64,000 bases of DNA, from contig NZ_CP072913.1 in the NCBI RefSeq assembly GCF_017968885.1, positions 3,766,001 to 3,830,000 of the forward strand. The letters run 5' to 3'. Below the pieces are notes generated by a model. It had not been told where the DNA came from. It made no database searches and saw nothing but the letters and a program-made list of their open reading frames with translations. Made by a program: the position numbers and the translations under genes. Of the stretch, positions 17,946-27,779 are shown piece by piece; positions within the stretch are counted from its first letter, which is position 1, and each line of letters opens with the position of its first letter. The stretch is from Pseudomonas sp. Tri1 (GTDB lineage Bacteria > Pseudomonadota > Gammaproteobacteria > Pseudomonadales > Pseudomonadaceae).

Positions 17946-18977
17946 TTACTGCCCCGCCAACTCGCGCAACTGCGCCAACGTCTGCTCCTCCAACACAATC
18001 CCCCGTTCATTGGATTTGCTGCGTTCGCGATGCCGACGATCCCCCGGCAGCCGCCGTAGTCCCACGGCGTGCATCTGTCTCACCAGCTCCTGACTGCGCT
18101 CGGCGAAGTTCTGGCCGGCGGCCTTGCTCGGGTCGATCACGATCAGTAGCTGGCCAGTCCACGGTGTCTTGGCGCCTGGATGATTGCTCCAGTCGAACTC
18201 GAAGGAAAAATTACCCCCGGTCAAGGCAGCCGCCAGCAACTCGACCATCATCGACAACGCCGAGCCCTTGTGCCCGCCAAACGGCAGGAGTGCCCCGCCT
18301 TCGAGAATCGCTTTCGGGTCGCGGGTCGGTTGGCCGAGGCTGTCCACGCCCATGCCTGGCGGTAACAGCTCGCCCTTGCGGGCGGCAATCTGCACGTCGC
18401 CATGGGCGATGGCGCTGGTGGCCAGGTCGAAGACAATCGGCTCGCCGTCGGCCCGGGGCGCGGCGAAGGCGATCGGATTGGTGCCAAACAGCGGACGGTC
18501 GGCGCCGTGGGGCACCACACAGGTCATGCTGTTGACCACGCTCAACGCCACCAGGCCTTCGTAGGCAAATGGCTCGACATCCGGCCACAGAGCAGCGAAG
18601 TGATGGGAGTTACGAATCGCCAGGACCGCGATTCCGGCACTGCGGGCCTTTGCCACCAACAATGGGCGCGCCGCCGCCAGGGCTGGCTGGGCAAACCCGT
18701 TAGCGGCGTCCACCGCGACAAAGCCTGAGGCGACGTCTTCGACCACTGGCACGGCCTTACCGTTGACCCAACCGCTGTCCAGTGTCGAGACATAGCCCGG
18801 GATGCGAAACACCCCGTGGCTGTGGGCACCGTCGCGCTCGGCACCGGCGCAGTTTTCGGCCAGGGTCCGGGCGACTTCGACCGACGTTCCATGCCGCAGG
18901 AAAATTTTCTCCAGCAAACTCACCAAAGCATCAAAGGACAGGGTGCAAGAACCAGCTTGATCGGATAGCGCAGACAT
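17946..18977 (-). CDS. dpkA: Delta1-piperideine-2-carboxylate / pyrroline-2-carboxylate reductase
   Basis: A 343-residue NADPH-dependent enzyme of the malate/L-lactate dehydrogenase (Ldh2) fold. It closely resembles the Pseudomonas DpkA sequence I remember, including HSHGVFRIPGY, SHHFAALWPDVEPFA, NSMTCVVPHG and LFGTNPIAFAAPRA. DpkA reduces the cyclic imines from D-lysine and D-proline (or hydroxyproline) to L-pipecolate and L-proline. The catalytic His is in the SHHFA context. The length equals that of known DpkA when started at ATG 18977; a longer form from 19043 adds an unrelated leader. No D-amino-acid dehydrogenase is adjacent in this window. Confidence 0.88.
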   Translation of the reverse strand: MSALSDQAGSCTLSFDALVSLLEKIFLRHGTSVEVARTLAENCAGAERDGAHSHGVFRIPGYVSTLDSGWVNGKAVPVVEDVASGFVAVDAANGFAQPALAAARPLLVAKARSAGIAVLAIRNSHHFAALWPDVEPFAYEGLVALSVVNSMTCVVPHGADRPLFGTNPIAFAAPRADGEPIVFDLATSAIAHGDVQIAARKGELLPPGMGVDSLGQPTRDPKAILEGGALLPFGGHKGSALSMMVELLAAALTGGNFSFEFDWSNHPGAKTPWTGQLLIVIDPSKAAGQNFAERSQELVRQMHAVGLRRLPGDRRHRERSKSNERGIVLEEQTLAQLRELAGQ

Positions 18978-19198
18978 CTGAAGCTCCAGAGAAATTGTTG
19001 GAGGTAGCAACAGCGTAGGAACGATGATTAAACACTGCTTCACGGTGAGAGCAAAGCCTGCTCCGCGTCCCTCAGCCTGACCAGCCTGTCGCCTTGTGTG
19101 CGGTAACTATGTACCACCTTTGCTCATTCGTCGTTGCCTAGTGTGGCCGCTTCATCCACACATGCGCCGCCCACCGGCGCCTTGAGCGAGAAGCGACG

Positions 19199-22100
19199 AT
19201 GACCACTCAGACCCCGACCCTTTTGTTTCCCGAGGTATTGGCCGCCAAGCGCCTGGAGCAATTGACCAATCCCCATGGGTTGACGCAGGCAGACCTCGAT
19301 TGGCTGCACCACACGGCCCTGCCCAACCACACGCTGCGCGCCGCGCAGACTCCGCCGATGCGCGCCGAAACGCTGTTGCTTGAATCCGAGGGTAACGCGC
19401 CGATCCCCCTGGCCGGCTGCTTTACCCTGAGCACCCTGACAAGGGCCGACGCGCCAGACATCAAGCCCGCGTTTCTCTACACGCATTTTGGTGGAATCAA
19501 GAAATTCGACAGCCTGGCAGCACTCGAAAAGAAAATTGACGAAATGCTGGAGGACCCGGCGCAACGGGACGATTTGTTTTGCCTCCTGGCCATTTCCCAA
19601 CGCAACGAATTGAAGGGCACGACCTCGGTCAAGAAAACCAGGCAAACCATCAGCGGCGAGGTCTTCAAAACCCTGGTGGAGTCCATCGAAAACGCCCAAG
19701 GTCTCAATGCACTGGCCATGGTCGATGAACTGATCAAGCTACCCTCGCTGATAACGATGCTCGATCAGGTATTGAATGAGGTGGTGTCGAATTTTGATCA
19801 TAAGCAGGCCCGCGTTACGCTGAGTAAAGGGGGGGACTTGGGGAGCCAACTGACCCGCAGCCTGTCCCTGAGCGACGCACTCCTGGTGTACTTCCACAAC
19901 CAGGGCCGCCCCTGCGGGCACGACGTCGACTTCATCCACCCACAGATAACGGCATCACCACAGAACACGCGCCAGTGGGAAAGCCTGCTCAGGGTCACCG
20001 CCAGGCACCTGATTCCCAGACTCACCCATTGCATCGACGCTTATTGGGACGCCATAGGCCCTTTCTACGTATCACGTCGCAACTTTCTGTCTCAAGTCCT
20101 CAGCGACGCCCTACGGGCAACGATCCTGATCCAGCGCGAGAAGCAGCAGCTTACGCACGCGCAAAGCGAGGAGCTGCTCCGCCTCTACAGGCCATCTCGC
20201 CAGGACGAGACGCTGCTGTTTATCGAGACGATTCGTCTCTGGGAATATGAGCCCCTCTACGTGGAGCCTTCGGGTGCCTTGATGATGAGTGGCAAAGGCC
20301 ACTACCTCTACACCCCCAACCACGGCCTGCAGAAAGTGGACAACTATCTGGGCTTCAAGGATGCGCTGCTCAATACCCCAACCAGCGTTGCGGGAAAGGA
20401 AGACCTCTATAGCCTGCTGAGCCTGGAAGAACGCAACCGCTTTCTGCGCCTTGATGCACCGCAGTTGTCGGGCAGGTCGCTGGCCTTGCCGGCATTCGAT
20501 TCGCTGGCGGATGTAATCATCGGCAAACAGACGAGCAACCTTCGTTACGCACTGGAGATGTCCCGCCAAGGCGACGTGGACATCCACGCCCTCGTCGATA
20601 AAGCGCTGGACATACGTTCCTTGATCAACAAAAGCCTGCTCAAGCGCAAGACCGATGGGCATTGGGGCACGCAACCGGCCTTTTACGGAGACCTGCGACC
20701 GTCCAACTTCATGGCCGATCAACTGGAAAGAAAGGTCAATACCTATGCCAGTGTCGAAGAGGCTTTCAACACCCTGTTCACCCAGTTACCGCTCTCCGAC
20801 AAGACTTGGCTGCGCAGTGAATTGAAAGACCTGCTTCCCAAACTGGCCAACGTTTTTTCCCTGGGGATACGTGAAGAGGCCCTGCTGCGAGAGCTCAACG
20901 GAACACTGCCACCTGCCGCACACGACCTCATCAAGGCCGTCTTTGCCTACGATTCCGAATTCCCGGACCGCAAGCAACGCATCGGGGTCAAAGGCTTTCG
21001 GCCAGATGTCTATTCTTTGCGGCTCGCGTACACCGCCGAAGGCGAATCGGCCTCAGTCGCCCTCGCCAACTGTTTTTTCTTGACCGAGCGCGGAGGGCTG
21101 GATACGCCTTACTCGGGCATGGGCATCCTTTGGACGCCCGCCGATGGCTTGCAGGTTTATGCGTCTGTCGAGCTGGCCACGAAGCAACTGAACCAACAAC
21201 TGCTCGATTCCCGACGGCGCTTTGCGCTGCTGGAAAACCTCACACTGGCCCAACGCAAACCCCACAGGCGCTATCGACTCGAGGCACTTGAGCTGATCGA
21301 AGACAATGTGCTGCTCAATCGGATGACGTCGTTCATCGAGTACTTCGAGGCCGAGCACCGTTATGTGAGCACCTTGAAAAGTGGCGATTGGCAACTGAGC
21401 GGGCCTGCCTTGGTAAAGAGCCTTGGGGCACTACTGAAAAAAGGCGCTCCCAGCAATCTCACGCGCGCCGCACGTATCGCCCAGGCCAACCGATGGCAAC
21501 AGAAACTGCCCGCCTGGCTCGGCACCGCCGCTGTTGAAGGCCAACGCCTGCATATCGATCTGCTGGAGCAATATCGGAGCAGCCTGGGCGATGGCAGCGA
21601 TTACCTGGACGGGATCGAGCCCTTGCACACCTACGTCAGTAAAAAGCTGAAAGCACTCCTGGACGCGCGCTTCGCCGAAAAAGACCTTGACCCCGCCGCC
21701 ATCCAGATCACGCCGAACCTCGCACTGGCGGGGCCTGCCAGCACGTTGAACGATTTTGCCCTGAGTCATATCAACGACACTCAAAGGACCGGCTTCAAGG
21801 TTTCCTCAACCTCCCGGCAGCAGTTGCCGGACGGCTTGAATGAGGCCGCGGTCAGGCAGATGTTACTGTCATTGGATATCCCCACCGCTTATAAGAAACA
21901 CGTACAGGACAAGCTCTGCGGCAGCGCTGCCGACGTCCAGCAACGCAAGCAGCGGTTCCACCGACAAATACCCTGGCAACTGTTGCAGCACGCTCACGCA
22001 CGGCAGCTACAGCAGCACCTTTCGCCCCCGGCGTTTGACTTGATCCGCCAAGTGCTGGACATGCCGGACGCCATTGCTCGCCAAGCAGTGCAAGGCGCCA

Positions 22101-24025
22101 GCGCGCTGATTCGTCAATTGGAGCTGATTAAAACCGAGGGGGCGGCAGCGATCAAAGCACTGGGTCTTTACCTGATCGGCTCGAGTGCCGATACGAAGGC
22201 GCCGCAGGTTCTGTACTCGCCCTACCATGCCGGCGATTGTTTTACGGAGTTCCAGGATGAAGCGGGCGTTGTGGCGGCATTCAATACACCCGGCACGCTT
22301 CAGGATTTGTTGATTCGCCGACTGCCCAAAAATCAGCAAGCCACCTTCAAGAACCTGTTCGCCTCGACGGCCGGGTATCCGTCGGAAATCACCCTGGGTT
22401 CGAATCCGATCAGGACCAACCTGCTCGATACACTGTTTGACGACAACACAACGTTGTTGTCGGACATGCTGACCACGCAAACAGACAAAAACCGTCAGTT
22501 CGACTGGGAAACGGCCCGGCATCTGTTCAGCACTGGTGTCAAGTTTGTGGGTAGACAGTTGCCGGGCAAACTGACGTTTATTGAAACGCTTTGGGAAAGC
22601 TATCAGGACTTCAAGTCCTCCGCCGAGTCGTTGCAACAGCATGATTGGAAAGCCGGCTTGCACGACTTCATCGCCGGCGCCGTCGAGATGGCCTCGCTGG
22701 GTTCACTGAATCCCGACGATACGTTCGGCCTGCTCGCCCCGGTCGGTCCTGGTTCGCAGAACAGCCCGGCGGCGACCCCGACCGCCTGGAAGGACATTGC
22801 CTCCACGGCCCCGGCGCGCACTAACCTGCAAGCCTTCGAAGCCACTGGTGTCAGCCTCCAAGGCCTCCAGAGAAGAGCACTCGACGGCACCTACACATCA
22901 ATGGAATCCGGCAAGCGCTATGTCCACCTTGCTGGAAAAGTCTTCCAGGTCGCGACAGTCAATCAGCTCTGGCGCGTTGTCCATGAACATGGAGAGGGGC
23001 CGATACTGCAAAGAACGCCGGGCAGCCAGGAATGGACGATTGATCCGCAGCGCCAGACCATTCGTTACGGCAAAGTGATGTCGACACTGGCCTATTCATA
23101 CAGTGACTACAAGGCTTCGGGATCACTGAATATCGAAGCCCGGGGCATGGCTGAAATACGCAGGAAATATCCCCATTATGCAAACGCGATTGTGCAGGCC
23201 CTGGAGACGGCGAGGCATTACTCGTTCAATGCCCTGCACAACCTCGATCAAGTCAAGCGACGGGTCCCTTCCGGCTCTCGGTTGGATACTTTTCTAAAGA
23301 ACTTTTTCAGTATCAGCACCGTCGATACCCATTTGATCAAAAAAGTACACGCGGCCGTTTCACCGATATGCCAAGCGTTGGCTGATCCGTCCTGGGAGGC
23401 ACAGAACGCGCACCGCATCGTTATCGGTGACCTTAAGGATGCAAACGATACGGCGACCGCATTTGTACTTGAACCTGATGTAGCCGGAAGAATCTATCTC
23501 ACGCAGTTTTTCTTCGATGTGGGGTTGGATCGGTACAAGGACTTCGTCCCAGCGTTCTTCAACGTCGATGCTCATGCCCAATGCGCGACCCTTATCCACG
23601 AAATATCCCACCAGCTTTTCGACACTTACGACATCGTCTACATGGACGCCGCGCTGCCATTCCTGGACCTGATTTCCACGGTGACTCATTCCGGACAAGA
23701 GAAATATGACTATCAAAAAAAACAGCAATCCAGCGCGCTTTCGTTAACCACGCCTCGATCCAAGCTGTTCATGGGCTGGGACAGCAAAGCCAACGAACTC
23801 AAGAGCCTGGAGCTTCTCCCCGGGCTCAAGGACATCGCCAAGGAAATTCTGAAAGTGACCGGTTGCAAGACCATGAACGAGGCACGCGATGCCTTCCTGG
23901 ACCCTGGGTCGCCGGACAAACGCATCGACGTCATCCTTCGAAATGCCGACTCCCTGACGCTGCTTATTTGTGAGTTGGGTCGCCAGTTGGACCCGCCATC
24001 GCCCACTTCGACGACGTCCCCTTGA
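19199..24025 (+). CDS. Giant dermonecrotic-toxin-like protein with C-terminal aspzincin-like protease motif
   Basis: A 1608-residue protein without signal peptide. The N-terminal half, with LLFPEVLAAKRLEQL, TQADLDWLHHTALPN and LAISQRNELKG, has the style of the Pseudomonas dermonecrotic-toxin N-terminal domain family (DUF6543). The middle is a long helical region with no repeat I can define. Near the C-terminus lies LIHEISHQLFDTYDIVY: H1467-E1468-x-x-H1471, then D1478. That resembles the HExxH plus GTxDxxYG zinc signature of aspzincin (M35) peptidases, but the spacer is shorter. The ribosome site (GAGAAGCGACG) is modest. No secretion, immunity or chaperone gene is adjacent. Family members are suspected toxins against eukaryotes or rivals; activity here is inference. 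Confidence 0.72.
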   Translation: MTTQTPTLLFPEVLAAKRLEQLTNPHGLTQADLDWLHHTALPNHTLRAAQTPPMRAETLLLESEGNAPIPLAGCFTLSTLTRADAPDIKPAFLYTHFGGIKKFDSLAALEKKIDEMLEDPAQRDDLFCLLAISQRNELKGTTSVKKTRQTISGEVFKTLVESIENAQGLNALAMVDELIKLPSLITMLDQVLNEVVSNFDHKQARVTLSKGGDLGSQLTRSLSLSDALLVYFHNQGRPCGHDVDFIHPQITASPQNTRQWESLLRVTARHLIPRLTHCIDAYWDAIGPFYVSRRNFLSQVLSDALRATILIQREKQQLTHAQSEELLRLYRPSRQDETLLFIETIRLWEYEPLYVEPSGALMMSGKGHYLYTPNHGLQKVDNYLGFKDALLNTPTSVAGKEDLYSLLSLEERNRFLRLDAPQLSGRSLALPAFDSLADVIIGKQTSNLRYALEMSRQGDVDIHALVDKALDIRSLINKSLLKRKTDGHWGTQPAFYGDLRPSNFMADQLERKVNTYASVEEAFNTLFTQLPLSDKTWLRSELKDLLPKLANVFSLGIREEALLRELNGTLPPAAHDLIKAVFAYDSEFPDRKQRIGVKGFRPDVYSLRLAYTAEGESASVALANCFFLTERGGLDTPYSGMGILWTPADGLQVYASVELATKQLNQQLLDSRRRFALLENLTLAQRKPHRRYRLEALELIEDNVLLNRMTSFIEYFEAEHRYVSTLKSGDWQLSGPALVKSLGALLKKGAPSNLTRAARIAQANRWQQKLPAWLGTAAVEGQRLHIDLLEQYRSSLGDGSDYLDGIEPLHTYVSKKLKALLDARFAEKDLDPAAIQITPNLALAGPASTLNDFALSHINDTQRTGFKVSSTSRQQLPDGLNEAAVRQMLLSLDIPTAYKKHVQDKLCGSAADVQQRKQRFHRQIPWQLLQHAHARQLQQHLSPPAFDLIRQVLDMPDAIARQAVQGASALIRQLELIKTEGAAAIKALGLYLIGSSADTKAPQVLYSPYHAGDCFTEFQDEAGVVAAFNTPGTLQDLLIRRLPKNQQATFKNLFASTAGYPSEITLGSNPIRTNLLDTLFDDNTTLLSDMLTTQTDKNRQFDWETARHLFSTGVKFVGRQLPGKLTFIETLWESYQDFKSSAESLQQHDWKAGLHDFIAGAVEMASLGSLNPDDTFGLLAPVGPGSQNSPAATPTAWKDIASTAPARTNLQAFEATGVSLQGLQRRALDGTYTSMESGKRYVHLAGKVFQVATVNQLWRVVHEHGEGPILQRTPGSQEWTIDPQRQTIRYGKVMSTLAYSYSDYKASGSLNIEARGMAEIRRKYPHYANAIVQALETARHYSFNALHNLDQVKRRVPSGSRLDTFLKNFFSISTVDTHLIKKVHAAVSPICQALADPSWEAQNAHRIVIGDLKDANDTATAFVLEPDVAGRIYLTQFFFDVGLDRYKDFVPAFFNVDAHAQCATLIHEISHQLFDTYDIVYMDAALPFLDLISTVTHSGQEKYDYQKKQQSSALSLTTPRSKLFMGWDSKANELKSLELLPGLKDIAKEILKVTGCKTMNEARDAFLDPGSPDKRIDVILRNADSLTLLICELGRQLDPPSPTSTTSP

Positions 24026-24217
24026 TAGCGACGCTTCGCCCAGGGCGCCCGACTGTTGATCTTTTTTTCACGGCGCCTATGGGATGCTAGAGCCTCGGAA
24101 CACCGGTGTCAGAGCCTTTGACCGGGAAAAACAGGCTCATTTGATATGCAAACGCCATGATGGTTGTTCTCGGCAGCTCCTGCCGAAGGTTAGAATGCGG
24201 CAAACCAGGAAGCGTCA

Positions 24218-25228
24218 ATGACCGAACACACACTCTCGGAAGCCGAATACGATGCCATTACCGATGCGGCCGCGCATTGGTGCATGCGGTTGCATGCTGC
24301 TGACTGCACGCAAGCCGAACGGCTAGCGTTCAAACAATGGCACGATGCCGATCCCCTGCACGCCTTCGAATATGAAGCCATGCTGGAAATCTGGGCTGTT
24401 GCCGATCATCTGCCCCGGGTCGAATCAACGGCGGCGCCCGTTCCAGCGTCCCGCCCTCGTGCGCGGCCACGATGGAGCCGGTTGGCTGTTGCTGCGACGG
24501 TGCTCGCACTAGGCTTGCCCCTCGCCGCTTTCACTGGCTGGAACCTGGGCTGGTTGCCGAATTCGTACCAGCGCTTCGAGGCGGGCGCAAGCGTACGCCA
24601 CATCACCCTGGGCGACGGTAGCCAGGTAGAGCTCAACCTGGGCAGTGAGCTGGTCTATGCCAACTACAAGCATGAGCGCCGGGTTACGCTGAAAAAGGGC
24701 GAGGCGTTTTTCGACGTCAGCCATGACACCCGACATCCATTCATCGTTCGCGCGGCTCAGGGCCAAGTGCGTGTGACCGGCACGCGCTTCAATGTCTGGA
24801 TGTATCAGGATCAAGTGCGGGTCACGCTGGTAGAGGGCTCGGTGTGGGTGACCAGCAACCAGGCGCTCGCCAATAACGGCACCCAGCTTTCGCCGGGCAT
24901 GCAGGCAAGCTACAAGGCTGGCGACTACCAAGCGCAGGTGCGTGAGATTGGTCCCGATGACAGTTCACTGGCGTGGCGCAACGGTAAGCTGGTGCTCGAT
25001 GACCTCGCCCTCAGCGACGCGCTGCCACTGATCAACCGCTACCTCGAGCATCCGGTCATGTTGGCCGACAATAGCACCGGCGCCCTGCGTGTCGGCGGTA
25101 TCTACAACCTCAACGAAGTGCAGAACCTTGTGCCTTCGCTGCCTAAAGTCCTGCCGGTCTACCTGACGCGAAACAAGGACGGCAACCCGGTCCTCAATTC
25201 CATCGGCCAACGGCCCGCCACAAACTGA
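24218..25228 (+). CDS. FecR-family anti-sigma factor, possibly FpvR
   Basis: A 336-residue single-pass inner-membrane anti-sigma factor. Residues 1-65 hold the cytosolic sigma-binding domain (AAHWCMRLHAADCTQAERLAF, then FKQWHDADPLHAFEYE-type segments). A membrane helix covers about 88-107, and the periplasmic FecR domain follows (ITLGDGSQVELNLGSEL, FFDVSHDTRHPF, RVTGTRFNVW). The C-terminal LPLINRYLEHPVMLA portion is STN-like. Neither a FecI-type sigma gene nor a TonB receptor gene is adjacent. Because pvdQ is its convergent neighbour, and pvdQ and fpvR lie close together in P. aeruginosa, this may be FpvR, controlling PvdS/FpvI. That identification is inference. Confidence 0.85.
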   Translation: MTEHTLSEAEYDAITDAAAHWCMRLHAADCTQAERLAFKQWHDADPLHAFEYEAMLEIWAVADHLPRVESTAAPVPASRPRARPRWSRLAVAATVLALGLPLAAFTGWNLGWLPNSYQRFEAGASVRHITLGDGSQVELNLGSELVYANYKHERRVTLKKGEAFFDVSHDTRHPFIVRAAQGQVRVTGTRFNVWMYQDQVRVTLVEGSVWVTSNQALANNGTQLSPGMQASYKAGDYQAQVREIGPDDSSLAWRNGKLVLDDLALSDALPLINRYLEHPVMLADNSTGALRVGGIYNLNEVQNLVPSLPKVLPVYLTRNKDGNPVLNSIGQRPATN

Positions 25229-25261
25229 AAAAGCCGCGACCCGATCGGGTCGCGGCTTTTG
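25228..25261. terminator. Bidirectional terminator between FecR gene and pvdQ
   Basis: AAAAAGCCGCGACCCGATCG and the matching CGGGTCGCGGCTTTT form a perfect GC-rich hairpin with A-tract and T-tract on either side. It can therefore terminate transcripts from both sides. It begins right at the fecR-type stop codon. The pvdQ stop is 43 bases to the right. Confidence 0.9.
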
Positions 25262-25303
25262 GGCCTTCTAGTCCTGCGATCTTTCGGGACCCGACAACAA
25301 CAC

Positions 25304-27652
25304 CTATTGCGTAGCCACCCTGCCCGCCTCATCCCGTTCACGGATAATCAGCGCCTGATAATGCGGATCAGCCTTGATCTGCTGTTCGGTGAAGGGCAGC
25401 ACACTCCATTGTTTCTTCGAAAAGGCCTGGGTCTGGTCCGCCGAGTAAGGCGAAGCGGGGTCGCTGGAGATGGAAAATGCCAACAAGCCCTGAGCCTGGG
25501 GGCCTTTGTCGTCAAAGGTCACCACTTGCAGATAACTGGTACCACTGACCACTTCTCGCTTACCGTTCGCCGTTGGCACGCTCTGGATCGCGTTATAGAT
25601 CCCCAACTCACCGGGGCCGCCATGGATCGGCGTTTGCAGGCCACCAGCACTGGCCACCTGAACGTCCTGCCAACGGCTGTCTTTCGTCAACCCGGCAGCC
25701 TTCACCGCCGCCACGGAGGCCAGCATGGCTTCGCGCACGGCCTGGCGCACGGCTGGCCGCTCGATTGCCAGGCCGCGCGGGGTATGTTGCGGGTCCTTTG
25801 GATCGAACGCGACGCGCCACGAACCAGGCTCAGCCTGCAAGTGTTGCATGATGACCTGGAAATGCATGAACCCCAGCCCACTGTTCAAACCGGCAGTGCG
25901 ATCCCAGGCCTTGAGGCGGGTACAGGCTTGGACCAATGCCGAGGCATCGGGTCCCAGGTCACTGGCGCAAAAGCCGAGCAGGTCCGGCATCACTTGGTCC
26001 GCCAGGTACACCTGATCGTCCATGACCATGCGCTGCAAATCCTCCACCTTCACCGGCCCGCCCTTGGCCAGTTTGCCCAGTCGGTCCAGGGCAAAACGCG
26101 CCCGCAGGCCCAACGGCTGGCCCTGCTGGCTGATCAACGGCGAATAACCGGCCAAAGGTTGCGAGGGATTGACCATCCAGGCCGAATCGTTGGAGTTCTG
26201 CACATAATCGCGGCGCAACAGCTGCGGCAGCTTGTCGGCTGCGTAGATGCCTTTTTGCCTGGCTTTGGCATCGATGTCCCAGGCGCATTCACTGCGCGAG
26301 CCATCGAGTACGATCAGTTGCAGACCGGCCCGGGGATCGCTGCAGCGGGCCAGCTTGTCGGCGCTGACATTCGGCACCACCGAGACGTTCATGTAGAGGC
26401 TTTGGCCCTGATCATCCACCGCCAGGGTATTGACCCAGGGAATGCCCTGGAGCTCATGGACCGCATTCTGCAGATCCTTGAGGGTGACGGCTTTGTTCAT
26501 GGCGTACCACTGGGCCAGCACCCGATCGTTTTCCAGGTTGGCGTCCCGCAGGCTGTAGGCGAACCGATTATCCCAATCCAGCCGGCCGGGCCATTGCACG
26601 ATCGGGCCGAACTGCGAGCCATAGACCACTCGGGAAATCGTCTGCACTTGGCCGTCAGGTTGCTTGATGTCGACCGCGACCGTCTGTTGGCTCATCGGCA
26701 CAGACTTGCCATCGAGCAGATAGCGGGTCGGGTCTTTCGGATCGAGCTGCAGCCGATACAGGGTGAAATGCTTGGAGCTGTCGACGGTGTGGGTCCAGGC
26801 CAGGTGCTGACTGAAACCGATGTTGATCAGCGGCAGGCCTGGCAGGGCCGCGCCCATGACGTCCAGTTTGCCGGGAATGGTCAGGTGCATCTGATAAAAC
26901 CGCATGCCACCCACCCATGGAAAATGCGGATTGGCCAGCAACATCCCGCGCCCGTTGAACGAACGTTCACTGCCGATGGCCAGCGCATTGCTGCCGCGTT
27001 CCAGGGCAAAACGCTGCTGACGGGTTGCCGCTGCGGCAAAACTCGCAGCCGGCCCCGCAGTGACGGCCGTCGCCTGGGGCGGTTGCGCGCCGGCCAGGGC
27101 TTCGGCGAACTGGCCGACCCCGCCTTCCACCAGCAGACGACGAGTCAACTTGACCAGGTCCAACGCCGTGATGGGGCGCACCCACTCGCTCGCGCATTGC
27201 TCGGGCAGGCCTTTGGCCTTGCGCTCGACCAGGGCGCGGTTGTAGCCCGCCACATAGCCTTCAATCAATTGCTGCACTTCAGGCGTCTGGGTTTGCCAGA
27301 AACCGGACACCGCTTGCGGCGTGTTCAGCCAACTGAAAAACACATCGCTGACGCGGTTCTCCCGCTGCTCGACCGTAAGCTGTTCAGGCCCGAAATAGCG
27401 CGAGCGCTGGCCGTTGACCGTGACGATTTCATTGGCCAGCAGACAAAGATTATCCTGGGCGTACGCATAGCCAATGCCGTAACCCAGCCCGCGCTCATTC
27501 TGAGCCTGGATATGCGGCACGCCAAAACGAGTGCGAGCGATCTCGGCACTGGCCTGGCCTGCATCGCCTTGAGCGCTGGCAACCGGGTTGAGCCCCAGGC
27601 TAATCGCCCAAAACACGCCTGCGAGGCCACGCCTCGATAACTGACCGGACAT
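25304..27652 (-). CDS. pvdQ: Acyl-homoserine lactone / pyoverdine precursor acylase PvdQ
   Basis: A 782-residue periplasmic N-terminal-nucleophile amidase. A signal peptide covers residues 1-27 (cleaved near ASA-Q). The autoprocessing site is LERG-SNALAIG, making Ser221 the beta-chain nucleophile, close to Ser217 of P. aeruginosa PvdQ. Further shared segments are ERGLGYGIGYAYAQDN, LLANPHFPW, MRFYQMHLTIPG, AWTHTVDSSKHFTLYRL and QNSNDSAW. PvdQ removes the fatty acyl chain from the acylated pyoverdine precursor and can also degrade long-chain acyl-homoserine lactones. Start ATG 27652 is chosen for the signal peptide; an upstream start at 27742 is less likely. A PvdS-type box lies upstream. Confidence 0.93.
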   Translation of the reverse strand: MSGQLSRRGLAGVFWAISLGLNPVASAQGDAGQASAEIARTRFGVPHIQAQNERGLGYGIGYAYAQDNLCLLANEIVTVNGQRSRYFGPEQLTVEQRENRVSDVFFSWLNTPQAVSGFWQTQTPEVQQLIEGYVAGYNRALVERKAKGLPEQCASEWVRPITALDLVKLTRRLLVEGGVGQFAEALAGAQPPQATAVTAGPAASFAAAATRQQRFALERGSNALAIGSERSFNGRGMLLANPHFPWVGGMRFYQMHLTIPGKLDVMGAALPGLPLINIGFSQHLAWTHTVDSSKHFTLYRLQLDPKDPTRYLLDGKSVPMSQQTVAVDIKQPDGQVQTISRVVYGSQFGPIVQWPGRLDWDNRFAYSLRDANLENDRVLAQWYAMNKAVTLKDLQNAVHELQGIPWVNTLAVDDQGQSLYMNVSVVPNVSADKLARCSDPRAGLQLIVLDGSRSECAWDIDAKARQKGIYAADKLPQLLRRDYVQNSNDSAWMVNPSQPLAGYSPLISQQGQPLGLRARFALDRLGKLAKGGPVKVEDLQRMVMDDQVYLADQVMPDLLGFCASDLGPDASALVQACTRLKAWDRTAGLNSGLGFMHFQVIMQHLQAEPGSWRVAFDPKDPQHTPRGLAIERPAVRQAVREAMLASVAAVKAAGLTKDSRWQDVQVASAGGLQTPIHGGPGELGIYNAIQSVPTANGKREVVSGTSYLQVVTFDDKGPQAQGLLAFSISSDPASPYSADQTQAFSKKQWSVLPFTEQQIKADPHYQALIIRERDEAGRVATQ

Positions 27653-27779
27653 TCTTGCGTTCACTCCCAAGCAAAACTTCAGAACCAGGCCGGCGACCGG
27701 TGCGACAGCGAAAACATCCGCATGGCCCGCCTGGACAATCACATCCCCCCTGCCGAAGCGGAATGTGCCCTTCCTGAAA

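Noticed and set aside
25259..27640. A 793-residue open frame on the plus strand opposite pvdQ
   Set aside because: It is antisense to a well-supported acylase gene, has no ribosome site, and its product shows no familiar motif. Long antisense frames are common in GC-rich Pseudomonas genes.
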